In this document: in pieces, positions 35,083-42,735 of the stretch
Layout of the letters: each line of letters begins with the position of its first letter
How positions within the stretch are numbered: the stretch's first letter is position 1
Origin: TK10-74A sp965263065
GTDB taxonomy: Bacteria > Chloroflexota > Dehalococcoidia > Bin125
DNA length: 64,000 nucleotides
Assembly (NCBI GenBank): GCA_965263065.1
Contig: CBDHGH010000003.1
Coordinates: forward strand, 744,001-808,000
Direction of reading: 5' to 3'
Position numbers and translations under genes: made by a program
The notes under the pieces: model-generated
Told to the model about the DNA's origin: nothing
Seen by the model: only the letters and a program-made list of their open reading frames with translations
Database searches by the model: none

Positions 35083-35994
35083 ATGACCGACTTCGCAGAT
35101 TTTGGCCGCGTCTTTACCGCCATGGTCACGCCCATGCGCGACGACGGCTCCGTCGACCTGGAGCAGGCGACGGCGCTGGCGACGGCGCTGCTGCAGAACG
35201 GCAGCGACGGGCTCGTGATCTGCGGCACGACGGGCGAGGCGTCGACGCTGGAGTTCGAGGAGGAGCGGTCGCTGTTCAGCGCCATCCTGCCGGTCTGCCG
35301 CGCGCATGGCGCGGCGCTGGTCGCCGGGACCGGGTCGAACAGCACCCGCACGGCGATCGAGAGCTCGCGGCGCGCCGAGGCGATCGGCGTCGACGGGCTG
35401 CTGCTGGTCGTGCCGTACTACAACAAGCCGTCGCAAGAGGGCATGTACCGGCACTTCCGCGCGATCGCGGAGTCGGTCACGCTGCCCTGCATTGTCTACA
35501 ACGTGCCCAGTCGCACGGGCGTCACGATGAGCGCGGCGACGCAGCTGCGGCTGGGCCGGGAGGTGTCGAACATCCAGGGGACCAAGGAGGCCAGCGGCGA
35601 CCTGGACCTGGTCGGCGCGATCATCGAGGGCGCGCCGGACGGCTTCCGCGTCTGGAGCGGCAACGACGGCGACACGCTGCCGATCCTGGCGATGGGGGGC
35701 TACGGCGTGATTAGCGTCGTCTCGCACTTGGCCGGCCGTCAGGTGCGCGCGATGATTGACGGCTTCCTGGCCGGCCGTCGCGACGAGGCCGCGGCGATCC
35801 ACCGTCGCTTGCAGCCGCTGACCAACAGCCTGTTTCTGGAGGGCAACCCCGTGCCGGTGAAGTACGCGCTCAACCAGAGCGGGTTCCGCGTGGGGCCCAC
35901 GCGCCTGCCGCTGGTCGCGCCGGCGGCCGCCGTCCGCGCCCGCATCGACGCCGAACTCGCGGGCGCCCAGATCGACCTGCCGGCCCGCGTCTAG
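35083..35994 (+). CDS. dapA: 4-hydroxy-tetrahydrodipicolinate synthase
   Basis: Condenses pyruvate with aspartate semialdehyde, 303 residues, TIM barrel. CGTTGEASTL gives the Thr pair, VVPYYNKPSQEGMYRHF and YNVPSRTGV the Tyr and Arg residues, and GTKEASGD the Schiff-base Lys (near 168). It forms an asd-dapA unit with a good ribosome site. Confidence 0.95.
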   Translation: MTDFADFGRVFTAMVTPMRDDGSVDLEQATALATALLQNGSDGLVICGTTGEASTLEFEEERSLFSAILPVCRAHGAALVAGTGSNSTRTAIESSRRAEAIGVDGLLLVVPYYNKPSQEGMYRHFRAIAESVTLPCIVYNVPSRTGVTMSAATQLRLGREVSNIQGTKEASGDLDLVGAIIEGAPDGFRVWSGNDGDTLPILAMGGYGVISVVSHLAGRQVRAMIDGFLAGRRDEAAAIHRRLQPLTNSLFLEGNPVPVKYALNQSGFRVGPTRLPLVAPAAAVRARIDAELAGAQIDLPARV

Positions 35995-36022
35995 GCCCGG
36001 CCGCCCGAGCCGCCGGAGTCAG

Positions 36023-36565
36023 ATGAGTCGCGTGGCGGAGCGCCCCTCCCGCTTCGACGCCTGGGATCCGCCGCAGAGCCGCCTGGAGGCGCTCGCCTTC
36101 GCGCTGTTCACCACGCGGCGCACGCTCACGCAGACCCTGGTCGGCCTGACCGATGCGCAGTTGTGGTCGCCGGGCCGCGACGGGCGGTCGGCCGGGGCCG
36201 TCGCCCGGTCGGCCTGGGACCGCGAGTTTCACTGGCTCTGGCCCCTGGACGTCGAGGCGCCGGCGCTGCCCGTCACGCCGTCGCTGGTGGAGGCGCTGTA
36301 TGCGCTCGTGCGGCATCGGGCGGTCAGCGAGGAGCTGCTGATGGCGGCGTCGGACGCGGACCTGGGCCGGCCGCACCGCTCGCGCGCCACGCGGGACGCC
36401 CCGCGCAGCCTGGCCGAGGTGCTGACGTTCGTCGCGGGCGCGGAGCTGGCCGATGCGGAGCGGCTGGCCGCGCGCCGCTCGGACGCCGACGCGGGCTGGC
36501 CCGGCGTGGAGGAGTTGCTGACCCGCGCCCGCGGCGCGGTCGCGGCGCTGGTCGGGGAGGGCTGA
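36023..36565 (+). CDS. DinB-like four-helix protein
   Basis: Protein of 180 residues that looks like the DinB/YfiT-like metal-binding four-helix bundle: FALFTTRRTLTQTLVGLTDAQLW, WDREFHWLW and a C-terminal Ala-rich helical part. The family includes thiol-dependent transferases. The usual three His ligands are not all obvious (His at about 73 and 97), so activity is uncertain. Its stop overlaps the ATG of the next gene (TGATG), coupling it to the glutaredoxin-like gene, which fits a thiol-related role. Confidence 0.6.
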   Translation: MSRVAERPSRFDAWDPPQSRLEALAFALFTTRRTLTQTLVGLTDAQLWSPGRDGRSAGAVARSAWDREFHWLWPLDVEAPALPVTPSLVEALYALVRHRAVSEELLMAASDADLGRPHRSRATRDAPRSLAEVLTFVAGAELADAERLAARRSDADAGWPGVEELLTRARGAVAALVGEG

Positions 36566-36804
36566 TGCGCGTCGTCCTCTGGACCCACGAGCGTTGAAGC
36601 GCCTGCCGGGTGGTCAAGAAGTTTCTTGACGAGCGGGCGGTGTCGTACGAGGTGCGGCGTGTCGGCGTGGATGCGGCGGCGGGCGCGGCGTTTCAGGCCC
36701 GCGGCTGGCGTCTGCCGCCCGTCGTGGAGATCGGGGATGCCGTCGTGGAGGGGTACGACCCGCAGCGGCTGGAGTCGCTGCTCGATGGGGCTGGGGGTGA
36801 CTAG
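36565..36804 (+). CDS. Glutaredoxin-like protein with in-frame UGA at the first CxxC Cys (candidate selenoprotein)
   Basis: Reading through the TGA at 36595-36597 gives one 79-residue glutaredoxin/thioredoxin-fold protein. The first strand is MRVVLWTHER, then Sec11-Ser-Ala-Cys14 at the CxxC position, then RVVKKFLDERAVSYEVRRVGVD, the cis-Pro strand RLPPVVEIG and DAVVEGYDPQRLESLL, all in family order. The frame is kept on both sides of the TGA. The start ATG overlaps the DinB-like stop. A hairpin at 36613-36630 fits a bacterial SECIS. If the UGA were read as stop, only 10 residues would be made; an internal GTG at 36610 would yield a protein without the redox motif. No selA, selB, selC or selD is in the window. 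Its TAG stop is shared, as CTAG, with the convergent toxin gene. Confidence 0.8.
36613..36630 (+). promoter_or_regulatory. Candidate bacterial SECIS hairpin
   Basis: GTCAAGAA and TTCTTGAC form a perfect 8-bp stem around GT; a realistic fold is a 7-bp stem with loop AGUU or a 6-bp stem with loop AAGUUU. The loop begins about 22 bases after the UGA and has G early in the loop, as known bacterial SECIS elements do. The stem uses TTT and CTT codons, rare in this GC-rich genome. Confidence 0.7.
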
Positions 36805-37202
36805 AGAAGCCGCGTCTTGCGTACTCCGCGAACCGGATTCCCCACCGCTTGCAGGCGCCAGATGAACGGAGGCGGGTCAGAACAGGAGTCGATGAACGGC
36901 CACGCGCGCGCCAGAAGTTCAACCCGCGCCCAATTGGCGGCTCCGTGTCCGGGTGCGAAGTTGAAGCATCTCGCCCCGCTCGTCTTGATCACGTCGAGCG
37001 CGAGCTGGTTGCGGTCCAGCCGATCGAACGACAGGACCGTGTAGTCGTTGGTGGCGGCCCAATTGAGCCACTCCTCATCGGGTGTGGTGGGGGAGAAGCC
37101 CTGCTCTTTGTGGTACGTGAGGCTGGCCGCCTTCTCCAGGCCGGCGCGCCGGAGGCCGAGAGGCAGGTTCTGGCCCCAGTTCTTGTCGAAGAAGAGGTTC
37201 AC
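36801..37202 (-). CDS. PIN-like toxin (VapC45/DUF5615 type)
   Basis: Protein of 133 residues resembling PIN-like nuclease toxins: NLFFDKNWGQNLPLGLRRAG at the start, a central DEEWLNWAATNDYTVLSFDRLDRNQL with acidic residues, and a LARAWPFIDSC helix. The first Asp of the usual FxDENL motif is present (FFDKN). It starts at a GTG that overlaps the stop of the upstream HTH/DUF433 gene (GTGA), the coupling typical of toxin-antitoxin pairs. RNA target unknown. Confidence 0.72.
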   Translation of the reverse strand: MNLFFDKNWGQNLPLGLRRAGLEKAASLTYHKEQGFSPTTPDEEWLNWAATNDYTVLSFDRLDRNQLALDVIKTSGARCFNFAPGHGAANWARVELLARAWPFIDSCSDPPPFIWRLQAVGNPVRGVRKTRLL

Positions 37203-37888
37203 GCAGCGACGCCGTTCAGGGCAACGCCCTCGAATTTGAGCGCGGCGAGAACGTCCTCCCGGGAGAGCCCGAAGTCCTCTTCGATCTCGGCGATCGTTTC
37301 GTCGGACCGATATCGGTCGGCCAGCACCCAGGTGGGGATGCCGGCGGTCTCCAGGGTGGGTGCGCCGTAGGCGATCGTTGGATCGACCGCGACCGGAATG
37401 TCCTTGCCGCGGGGGTGCCAGGTCAGCGCGAGCCCGTGACGGTAGTCGAACTCCTGCAGCCGCTGTTGCACGAGGCTGGGCCACCGCATCTGACCGGCGC
37501 CGCTGGTGATGATCAGCCGGTCGCCCGCCGGAGCTTCCGCTTCCCGCCACTCTTTCAGGATGTCGGAGCCATCGCTGAGGAGCCGTTCTTCCGCGAACGG
37601 GTACTCCCGCTCGAAGACCTGCTGGAGGTACTCGCGGGCCTTGCGAATCTCGCGATGGCGCACGCCGTGCTCGATGAACCTCACGGCGACCGCGACCTCA
37701 ACAAGCTGGAGGTAGTTCAGGCGCTGTCGTTTCGGGCGGTGCGTGCGGATGAACGGCGAGGCGGCGGATCGATCGCCATAGCCGCGATTCCAAGCGGAGA
37801 CGCGCTGGGGGCTCACGCCGGTGAGATGGGCTGCTTGGCGCACCTCGTAGACGGGGAGCAGCAGGTGTCGATCGTAGGGTCGCGGCAT
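37199..37888 (-). CDS. MerR-like HTH plus DUF433 antitoxin
   Basis: Protein of 229 residues. The N-terminus has YEVRQAAHLTGVSPQRVSAWNRGYG, a MerR-like helix-turn-helix, and LNYLQLVEVAVAVRFIEHGVRHREIRKA. The C-terminal 60 residues are a DUF433 domain: AGIPTWVLADRYRSDETIAEIEEDFGLSREDVLAAL. Such two-domain proteins pair with PIN-like toxins. Probable DNA-binding repressor and antitoxin of the overlapping toxin gene. Confidence 0.75.
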   Translation of the reverse strand: MPRPYDRHLLLPVYEVRQAAHLTGVSPQRVSAWNRGYGDRSAASPFIRTHRPKRQRLNYLQLVEVAVAVRFIEHGVRHREIRKAREYLQQVFEREYPFAEERLLSDGSDILKEWREAEAPAGDRLIITSGAGQMRWPSLVQQRLQEFDYRHGLALTWHPRGKDIPVAVDPTIAYGAPTLETAGIPTWVLADRYRSDETIAEIEEDFGLSREDVLAALKFEGVALNGVAA

Positions 37889-37983
37889 GATCGTCGGCCT
37901 AGAACGTCGGTTCTCCGCAGGGTCCGGAGCCCATCGTATCGCACTCTGAGTCAACGGCGCCCCGTACGCAAGTCGAGCCGCGG

Positions 37984-38550
37984 CTACTCCGGCGTGCCCT
38001 CGCCGGGGACGATCGTGGCGGGCAGGGGCAGGGTCTGCAGCCAGGCGTGCACGTGCGCGACGTCCTGGTCGGTGATCAGGTCGGTCGGCTGGTGCGGCAT
38101 GAGTTCGCGCGGGTTGCGGTACTGGTCGATCTGCTGGGCGAGGGTGAAGCCCGTCTGCGCGATCGTGGGGCCGATGCCGCCCTCGCCGGTCTCGCCGTGG
38201 CAGGCGCTGCAGCCGTTCTGGAAGAAGATCTGCTGGCCGAGCGTGGGTTCGCCCGGGACCAACTCGGCGGGGGGCGGCGTATCCGCGTCGACCTCTTCCA
38301 CCTCCGGGGCCTCGGCGCCCTCCTCTTCCAGGCGGATGCGAAGCGGGTCCGTCTCGTCGAGGTCGGCGAGCGTGATGCGTCCGGAGTCGAGTTGGGCGAT
38401 CACGGCCTCTTCGGCGCCCGCGCGCGCGATGTTGGCGTCCTTGGCGCCGGCCTTGTCGATCGCGAAGCCGGCCATCGCGATGATCCCCGCGCCGAGCAGG
38501 CCGAAGACCATGGTGAGCCAGAAGGAGTGGGGAATCCCCCGCGACGGCAT
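37984..38550 (-). CDS. Membrane-anchored monohaem cytochrome c
   Basis: Protein of 188 residues. One N-terminal helix (HSFWLTMVFGLLGAGIIAMAGFAI) anchors it, an acidic Pro/Glu-rich linker follows (about 40-95), then a cytochrome c domain with the haem site CSACH near residue 114 and an axial Met in RELMPHQP. Likely an electron carrier on the outer membrane face. It would need ResB-type maturation; resB is at 850-3192. No oxidase genes are adjacent. Confidence 0.85.
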   Translation of the reverse strand: MPSRGIPHSFWLTMVFGLLGAGIIAMAGFAIDKAGAKDANIARAGAEEAVIAQLDSGRITLADLDETDPLRIRLEEEGAEAPEVEEVDADTPPPAELVPGEPTLGQQIFFQNGCSACHGETGEGGIGPTIAQTGFTLAQQIDQYRNPRELMPHQPTDLITDQDVAHVHAWLQTLPLPATIVPGEGTPE

Positions 38551-38677
38551 GGCGACCCTTCGCGCCGGTCCACTGGGGCGCCTGCGGAGGCCAAGCGCGC
38601 GCGCACGGACGGGCGCGCCCCATGGTAGCGAAGGCCCCGCTTTGCGGAAACCGTCACAATGTGGCGTGGTGGATGCG

Positions 38678-39136
38678 CTATCGGGGGTCCTGGGTCTGGA
38701 ACGCGTCGAAGCGGGCTTGGCCGTCGCCCAGCACGTCCTGCCAGTCGGGGATCGCGGGGGTCACCCCCATGTCGCGGATCAAGAACGCGACCACCTGCTC
38801 GATGGAGACGCGGGCGCCGGTCGGGATGTGGAGGTCGACGCCCTTGCCTTGCGGGTCGGGGACCGCGACGTGGACGTGGGGTGCGGGCCAGTTGGGGTTG
38901 TCGCGGTTCCAGTGCCAGCGGATGAGCGGCTCGGCGGTGGCAGTATCCGCGCGATCGTACACAGCGTAGGTGTAGCTTGCGGTGCTGATCTTCCATTCCC
39001 CGCGGTAGCGCGAATCCGGCCCAACAAACCCGGTCTGGAAGATCCGGAAGTAGAGAGGGGATCCCGCGGCGGTGTCGAGCTTCATCGGCCGGACGACCGT
39101 TCGCAGAGTGACCGCGTTCCCACGGACCTGAAGCAC
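38678..39136 (-). CDS. Hypothetical toxin-like protein paired with a small antitoxin-like gene
   Basis: From a GTG at 39136 the protein has 152 residues (an ATG at 39085 gives 135; coding-like sequence continues upstream without a standard start). It has a beta-rich first half (LYFRIFQTGFV, WKISTASYTYAVYDR) then RWHWNRDNPNWPAPHVHV, a DLHIPTG strand and a C-terminal helix pattern. The layout resembles TumE/DUF6516-like toxins, a weak match. It lies directly after the small gene at 39207, which suggests a toxin-antitoxin pair. Confidence 0.5.
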   Translation of the reverse strand: MLQVRGNAVTLRTVVRPMKLDTAAGSPLYFRIFQTGFVGPDSRYRGEWKISTASYTYAVYDRADTATAEPLIRWHWNRDNPNWPAPHVHVAVPDPQGKGVDLHIPTGARVSIEQVVAFLIRDMGVTPAIPDWQDVLGDGQARFDAFQTQDPR

Positions 39137-39206
39137 TCGGCAGAAGACGCGGCTATCCAGGCACGACAGCGCGCGCTGGATGAAGCGGCGGTACCGATCC
39201 CGTGCC

Positions 39207-39428
39207 TCAGCTGGGGTCGAAGCCTTCTGCCTCCAGGCATCCGGCGTAGGAGTCACCAACGAGCGCCTCCACCTCGTCCCGCGTGGCGTGCGGGACGCGC
39301 GGCAGGGTACCCGCCGCTCGAGCAACGCGGAACTCTTCGAGCGACATGTTGTACACCCGCCGCACGTCCTCGCGCAGAACCTCGACGGTTTCTTCGGGTG
39401 TGAGATCCAGGGACTGCTCGGTGACCAT
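39207..39428 (-). CDS. Small antitoxin-like protein, copy 2
   Basis: Protein of 73 residues with an acidic helical start (LDLTPEETVEVLREDVRRVYNMSLEEF) and RAAGTLPRVP. It is a paralogue of the gene at 39474 (VRRVYNMS and ARAAG.LPRVP shared). AAAGGAGGCC precedes the ATG. Probably the antitoxin of the downstream gene; the family name is not certain. Confidence 0.6.
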   Translation of the reverse strand: MVTEQSLDLTPEETVEVLREDVRRVYNMSLEEFRVARAAGTLPRVPHATRDEVEALVGDSYAGCLEAEGFDPS

Positions 39429-39473
39429 GAGGCCTCCTTTCGCTGGATGGGATGACGGTACCGACCCCGCGCC

Positions 39474-39695
39474 TCAGTCCCAGTCCATCTCTCGCCACTC
39501 CGGGGAGTTGACGAGGTTGCCACCGAGGAGTGTCTCTACCCAGTCCCGCGCGCCGCCGGGGACGCGTGGGAGGATCCCCGCCGCCCGTGCGCTGCGGTAT
39601 TCCTTGATGGACATGTTGTAGACCCGGCGCACGACGCCGCGCTGGATCTCGATGGACTCTTCCCGTGTGAGGTCCCAGACCTGCTCGCTGACCAT
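39474..39695 (-). CDS. Small antitoxin-like protein, copy 1 (orphan)
   Basis: Protein of 73 residues, same length as and about half identical to the gene at 39207. No toxin gene follows; instead the second copy does. Sequence after its stop (to about 39430) matches sequence after the stop of copy 2, so the duplication included the start of the toxin region. Confidence 0.6.
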   Translation of the reverse strand: MVSEQVWDLTREESIEIQRGVVRRVYNMSIKEYRSARAAGILPRVPGGARDWVETLLGGNLVNSPEWREMDWD

Positions 39696-39732
39696 GACGG
39701 CTACTCCTAGCTCACACGGATCATACAGCGCG

Positions 39733-40269
39733 CTAGCCGGCGACGAACGAGAACGAGCTGTTGCCCAGGAAGGCGCCGCAGCCCAGCACCAGCAGCGATG
39801 TCAGCATGCCCAACCCGGCGACGACGCCCGACTGCACTTGCAGCCGCCGGATTTCGGGGTCGCCGTCCTGCACCTGGTCGGTGGCGCGCTCATTGAGCTC
39901 CATCAGGCGGGGCCCCAGGACGAAGCTGTGCAGCGCCACCAGACCGGCCATCAGCATGAAGAGCGCCATCTTGATGGCGAAGATCCAGCCCCAGCGCAGG
40001 TCGTAGATGCTGTCGAAGCCGCTCAGGATCGTCTCGATGCGGTCGCCGGTCAGGAGGCCGCCCGTGATCAGCACGATGAGCAGCGAGCTCCAGGCGATCA
40101 GGCTGAAGCGCCGCGTGAAGGCGCGCAGGAGGTCCATGCGGTCGGCGCGACTCTCGATCCGTCGCAGGGTCGGCACGACCGCGAAGCCCGTCAGGACCTG
40201 CGATCCGATCCACACGGCGATGAAGAGCAGGTGCAGCCAGAGGATGATCGAGCGGACTTCTTCGGACAT
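39733..40269 (-). CDS. CopD-like membrane protein
   Basis: Protein of 178 residues with four membrane helices (about 8-30, 52-72, 92-118 and 148-172). WLHLLFIAVWIGSQVLTGFAVVP and LIAWSSLLIVLITGGLL are like the CopD/DUF4149 group of four-helix haem- or copper-associated membrane proteins. Specific function unknown. A related but different four-helix protein lies at 56889. Confidence 0.65.
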   Translation of the reverse strand: MSEEVRSIILWLHLLFIAVWIGSQVLTGFAVVPTLRRIESRADRMDLLRAFTRRFSLIAWSSLLIVLITGGLLTGDRIETILSGFDSIYDLRWGWIFAIKMALFMLMAGLVALHSFVLGPRLMELNERATDQVQDGDPEIRRLQVQSGVVAGLGMLTSLLVLGCGAFLGNSSFSFVAG

Positions 40270-40331
40270 GGCCCCTCCCATTCCAGCGGCGGTGCGTCGC
40301 GCCCGGGCGGGACGCGCCCGGGCGCGACGCG

Positions 40332-41621
40332 TCAGATGATCGGGTCGACGATGATCGCTTGGTCGCGCTCCGGGCCCACGCTGACGAGCGCCGCGGGCAC
40401 GCCGATCAGCTTCTCGATGCGGCGCACGTAGTCCTGCGCCGCGAGCGGCAGATCGTCGAAGTTGCGGCAGCGGCTGGTGTCGGTCTGCCAGCCGGGCAGC
40501 TCCTCGTAGATCGGGCGGGCGCCGGCGAGCGCGCGGCGGCCGGCCGGGACGGTGGTCGTGCGGCGCCCGGCGACTTCGTAGGCGACGCAGACCTTGAGCG
40601 CCTCGAAGCTGTCGAGCACGTCGAGGCGGGTGAGGGAGATGCTCTGGCAGCCGTTGAGCTGCACGGTGTAGCGCGCCGCGACGCCGTCGAACCAGCCGCA
40701 GCGCCGCGGGCGGCCGGTGGTGGTGCCGTACTCCTGGCCGCACTCGCGCAGGCGGTCGCCGGTCGCGTCGGTGAGTTCGGTGGGCATGGGGCCGCCGCCG
40801 ACGCGGGTCTGGTAGGCCTTGTAGACGCCCACCACGCGGTCGATGTCGCGCGGGCTGATGCCGACACCCATCGCGGCGCCCGCCGCCATCGACGTGGGCA
40901 CGGACGAGGTGACGTAGTCGTAGGTGCCGTTGTCGAGGTCGAGCAGGGTGCCCTGCGCGCCCTCCAGCAGCACGCGCTCCCCCCGCCGCAGCGACTCGCG
41001 GCAGAGTTCGCCGGTGTCGGTGACGTAGCGGGCCAGGCGACTCCAGTGCTCGCGGTACTCCGCCTCGATCGCGTCTGGCTCCAGCGGCTCCAGGTCGTAG
41101 AAGCGCGTCAGCAGGCGGTTCTTGTGCTCCAGCACGAAGTGCAGCCGCTCGGCGAAACCCTCCGGGTCGGAGAGGTCGGCGATGCGGATGCCGAGCCGGC
41201 CGACCTTGTCGACGAAGGCGGGCGTGATGCCCTTGCCGGTCGTGCCCACGGCGTCCTTGCCGCGCAGGCGCTCGTCGGCGGCGTCGATGAGGGGGTGCCA
41301 GGGCATGACGAGCTGCGCGCGGTCGGAGACGCGCAGCCGCTCCGTGCTCACGCCGCGGGTCTCGAGCGCGGTGATCTCGTCGATCAGGACGGCCGGGTCG
41401 ATGACCAGGCCGTTGCCGATCACGCAGGTCTTCTCGGGGTAGAAGATGCCCGCCGGCACGAGGTGCAGGGCGAACTTGCCCAGGTGGTTGACGATCGTAT
41501 GGCCGGCGTTGTGGCCGGCCGAGTAGCGCGCCACGATCGACGCTTTGCGCGCCAGCAGGTCGACGATGCGGCCCTTGCCCTCGTCGCCCCACTGGCCACC
41601 GATCACCACCACCGCGGGCAT
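40332..41621 (-). CDS. purA: Adenylosuccinate synthetase
   Basis: Forms adenylosuccinate from IMP, GTP and aspartate, 429 residues. GQWGDEGKGR is the GTP loop with the catalytic Asp; NAGHT with its catalytic His, LLEGAQGTLLDLDNGTYDYVTSS and the GTTxxG IMP loop are present. The IMP loop reads GTTGKGITP instead of GTTGRGIGP, and the NAGHT prefix is AGH rather than GGN. The ATG at 41621 has AAGGA upstream; an in-frame ATG at 41627 is possible. Confidence 0.93.
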   Translation of the reverse strand: MPAVVVIGGQWGDEGKGRIVDLLARKASIVARYSAGHNAGHTIVNHLGKFALHLVPAGIFYPEKTCVIGNGLVIDPAVLIDEITALETRGVSTERLRVSDRAQLVMPWHPLIDAADERLRGKDAVGTTGKGITPAFVDKVGRLGIRIADLSDPEGFAERLHFVLEHKNRLLTRFYDLEPLEPDAIEAEYREHWSRLARYVTDTGELCRESLRRGERVLLEGAQGTLLDLDNGTYDYVTSSVPTSMAAGAAMGVGISPRDIDRVVGVYKAYQTRVGGGPMPTELTDATGDRLRECGQEYGTTTGRPRRCGWFDGVAARYTVQLNGCQSISLTRLDVLDSFEALKVCVAYEVAGRRTTTVPAGRRALAGARPIYEELPGWQTDTSRCRNFDDLPLAAQDYVRRIEKLIGVPAALVSVGPERDQAIIVDPII

Positions 41622-41769
41622 CCGCATCCATCCTTGTCCGACCGCGCGCGCCGGCCGCGATCGCTGAGCGCTCAACGACCCCGCCAGCGGGGCGGGGCCG
41701 TGCGCACGACGCTATGTGGGGATCGTACCACTCCCGCGGCCGTCCGTCGGGGGCCGCGTGCGACGGCGG

Positions 41770-42567
41770 CTAGCGGGCCTTGAAGTTGGGCGTGCGCTTC
41801 TCGGCGAACGCGCGCGGGCCTTCGACGGCGTCCTCCGTGGTGTAGAGCTGCAGCGAAAAGTAATCCTCCAGCCGCAGGGCATCCTGCAGGGGCATGTCGG
41901 CGCCGCGCAGGATCAGCTCCTTGGCGGCGCGGACCGCCAGGGGGCCGCGCGTGCCGATGACCTCCGCGATGCGCGTCGCCTCGGCTAGCAGCCCGTCGGC
42001 CGGCACGATGCGGCTGATCAAGCCGGCCTGCAGCGCGCGCTCGGCGTCGATCGGTTCCGCCGTCAGGATCATCTCGTTGGCCAGGGCCAGGGGAATGGCG
42101 CGCGGCAGGCGCTGCGTGCCGCCGCCGCCCGGGATGATGCCCCAGCGCACCTCGGCCAGACCGAAGGTCGCGCCGGGCGCGGCGATGCGGATGTCGCAGG
42201 CGAGCGCCAGCTCCAGCCCCCCGGCCAGGCAGTAGCCGTTGATCGCGGCGATGATCGGCTTGTAGATCGGCGGGCCCTTGGCGAGCCCCGCCTGCGTGAT
42301 GTGGACGCTGGGCCGGCGCTTCTCGCCCTTGGCGCGCGCCACGAGGTCGGCCCCGGCCGAGAAGGCGCGCTCGCCGGCCCCGGTGAGGATGGCGACGCGC
42401 AGGTCGTCGTTGTAGCGGAAGTCCTCGAAGGCGGCGCGCAACTCCTCGCCCGTCTGCCGGTCGGTCGCGTTCATGCGCTCGGGCCGGTTGATCGTGACCC
42501 GCGCGATGAAGCCGTCGCGCTCGTAGCGGATCTTCTTGAACTTCGGCAACTGTCCTGCGTCGGTCAT
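41770..42567 (-). CDS. Enoyl-CoA hydratase/isomerase family protein
   Basis: Crotonase-fold protein of 265 residues. The oxyanion-hole segments are AFSAGADL (about 65-72) and NGYCLAGGLELALACDIRIA (about 106-125); the Glu of ELALACD is kept, and GLAEVRWGIIPGGGGTQRLPR carries the second Glu. These suit hydratase activity. Substrate chain length cannot be told. GGGAGA precedes the ATG. Divergent from the antiporter gene. Confidence 0.9.
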   Translation of the reverse strand: MTDAGQLPKFKKIRYERDGFIARVTINRPERMNATDRQTGEELRAAFEDFRYNDDLRVAILTGAGERAFSAGADLVARAKGEKRRPSVHITQAGLAKGPPIYKPIIAAINGYCLAGGLELALACDIRIAAPGATFGLAEVRWGIIPGGGGTQRLPRAIPLALANEMILTAEPIDAERALQAGLISRIVPADGLLAEATRIAEVIGTRGPLAVRAAKELILRGADMPLQDALRLEDYFSLQLYTTEDAVEGPRAFAEKRTPNFKAR

Positions 42568-42735
42568 TGGTTCTCCCTGCAAGGCTGCGGCCCCGGTGCC
42601 GTGCGGCGGGCGTCGCAGGATAGCGCACGCCCCGTCGCCGATCGTGCCGCCGCCGGCGACGCGGGGCCCGTGCTCACACTGCCGCCGCCGATACACTGAC
42701 CGGCGATCGGCTGCGCGCGCGCGACGGGGGGACGC

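Noticed and set aside
36595..36597. TGA as an ordinary nonsense mutation in the glutaredoxin-like gene
   Set aside because: Kept as an alternative but judged less likely: it falls exactly on the redox Cys, the frame is intact after it, and a SECIS-like hairpin built with rare codons follows.
38678..39523. 281-residue version of the toxin-like protein
   Set aside because: The extra N-terminus covers the antitoxin-like gene in a different frame and shows no conserved domain; a start near 39136 or 39085 is more plausible.
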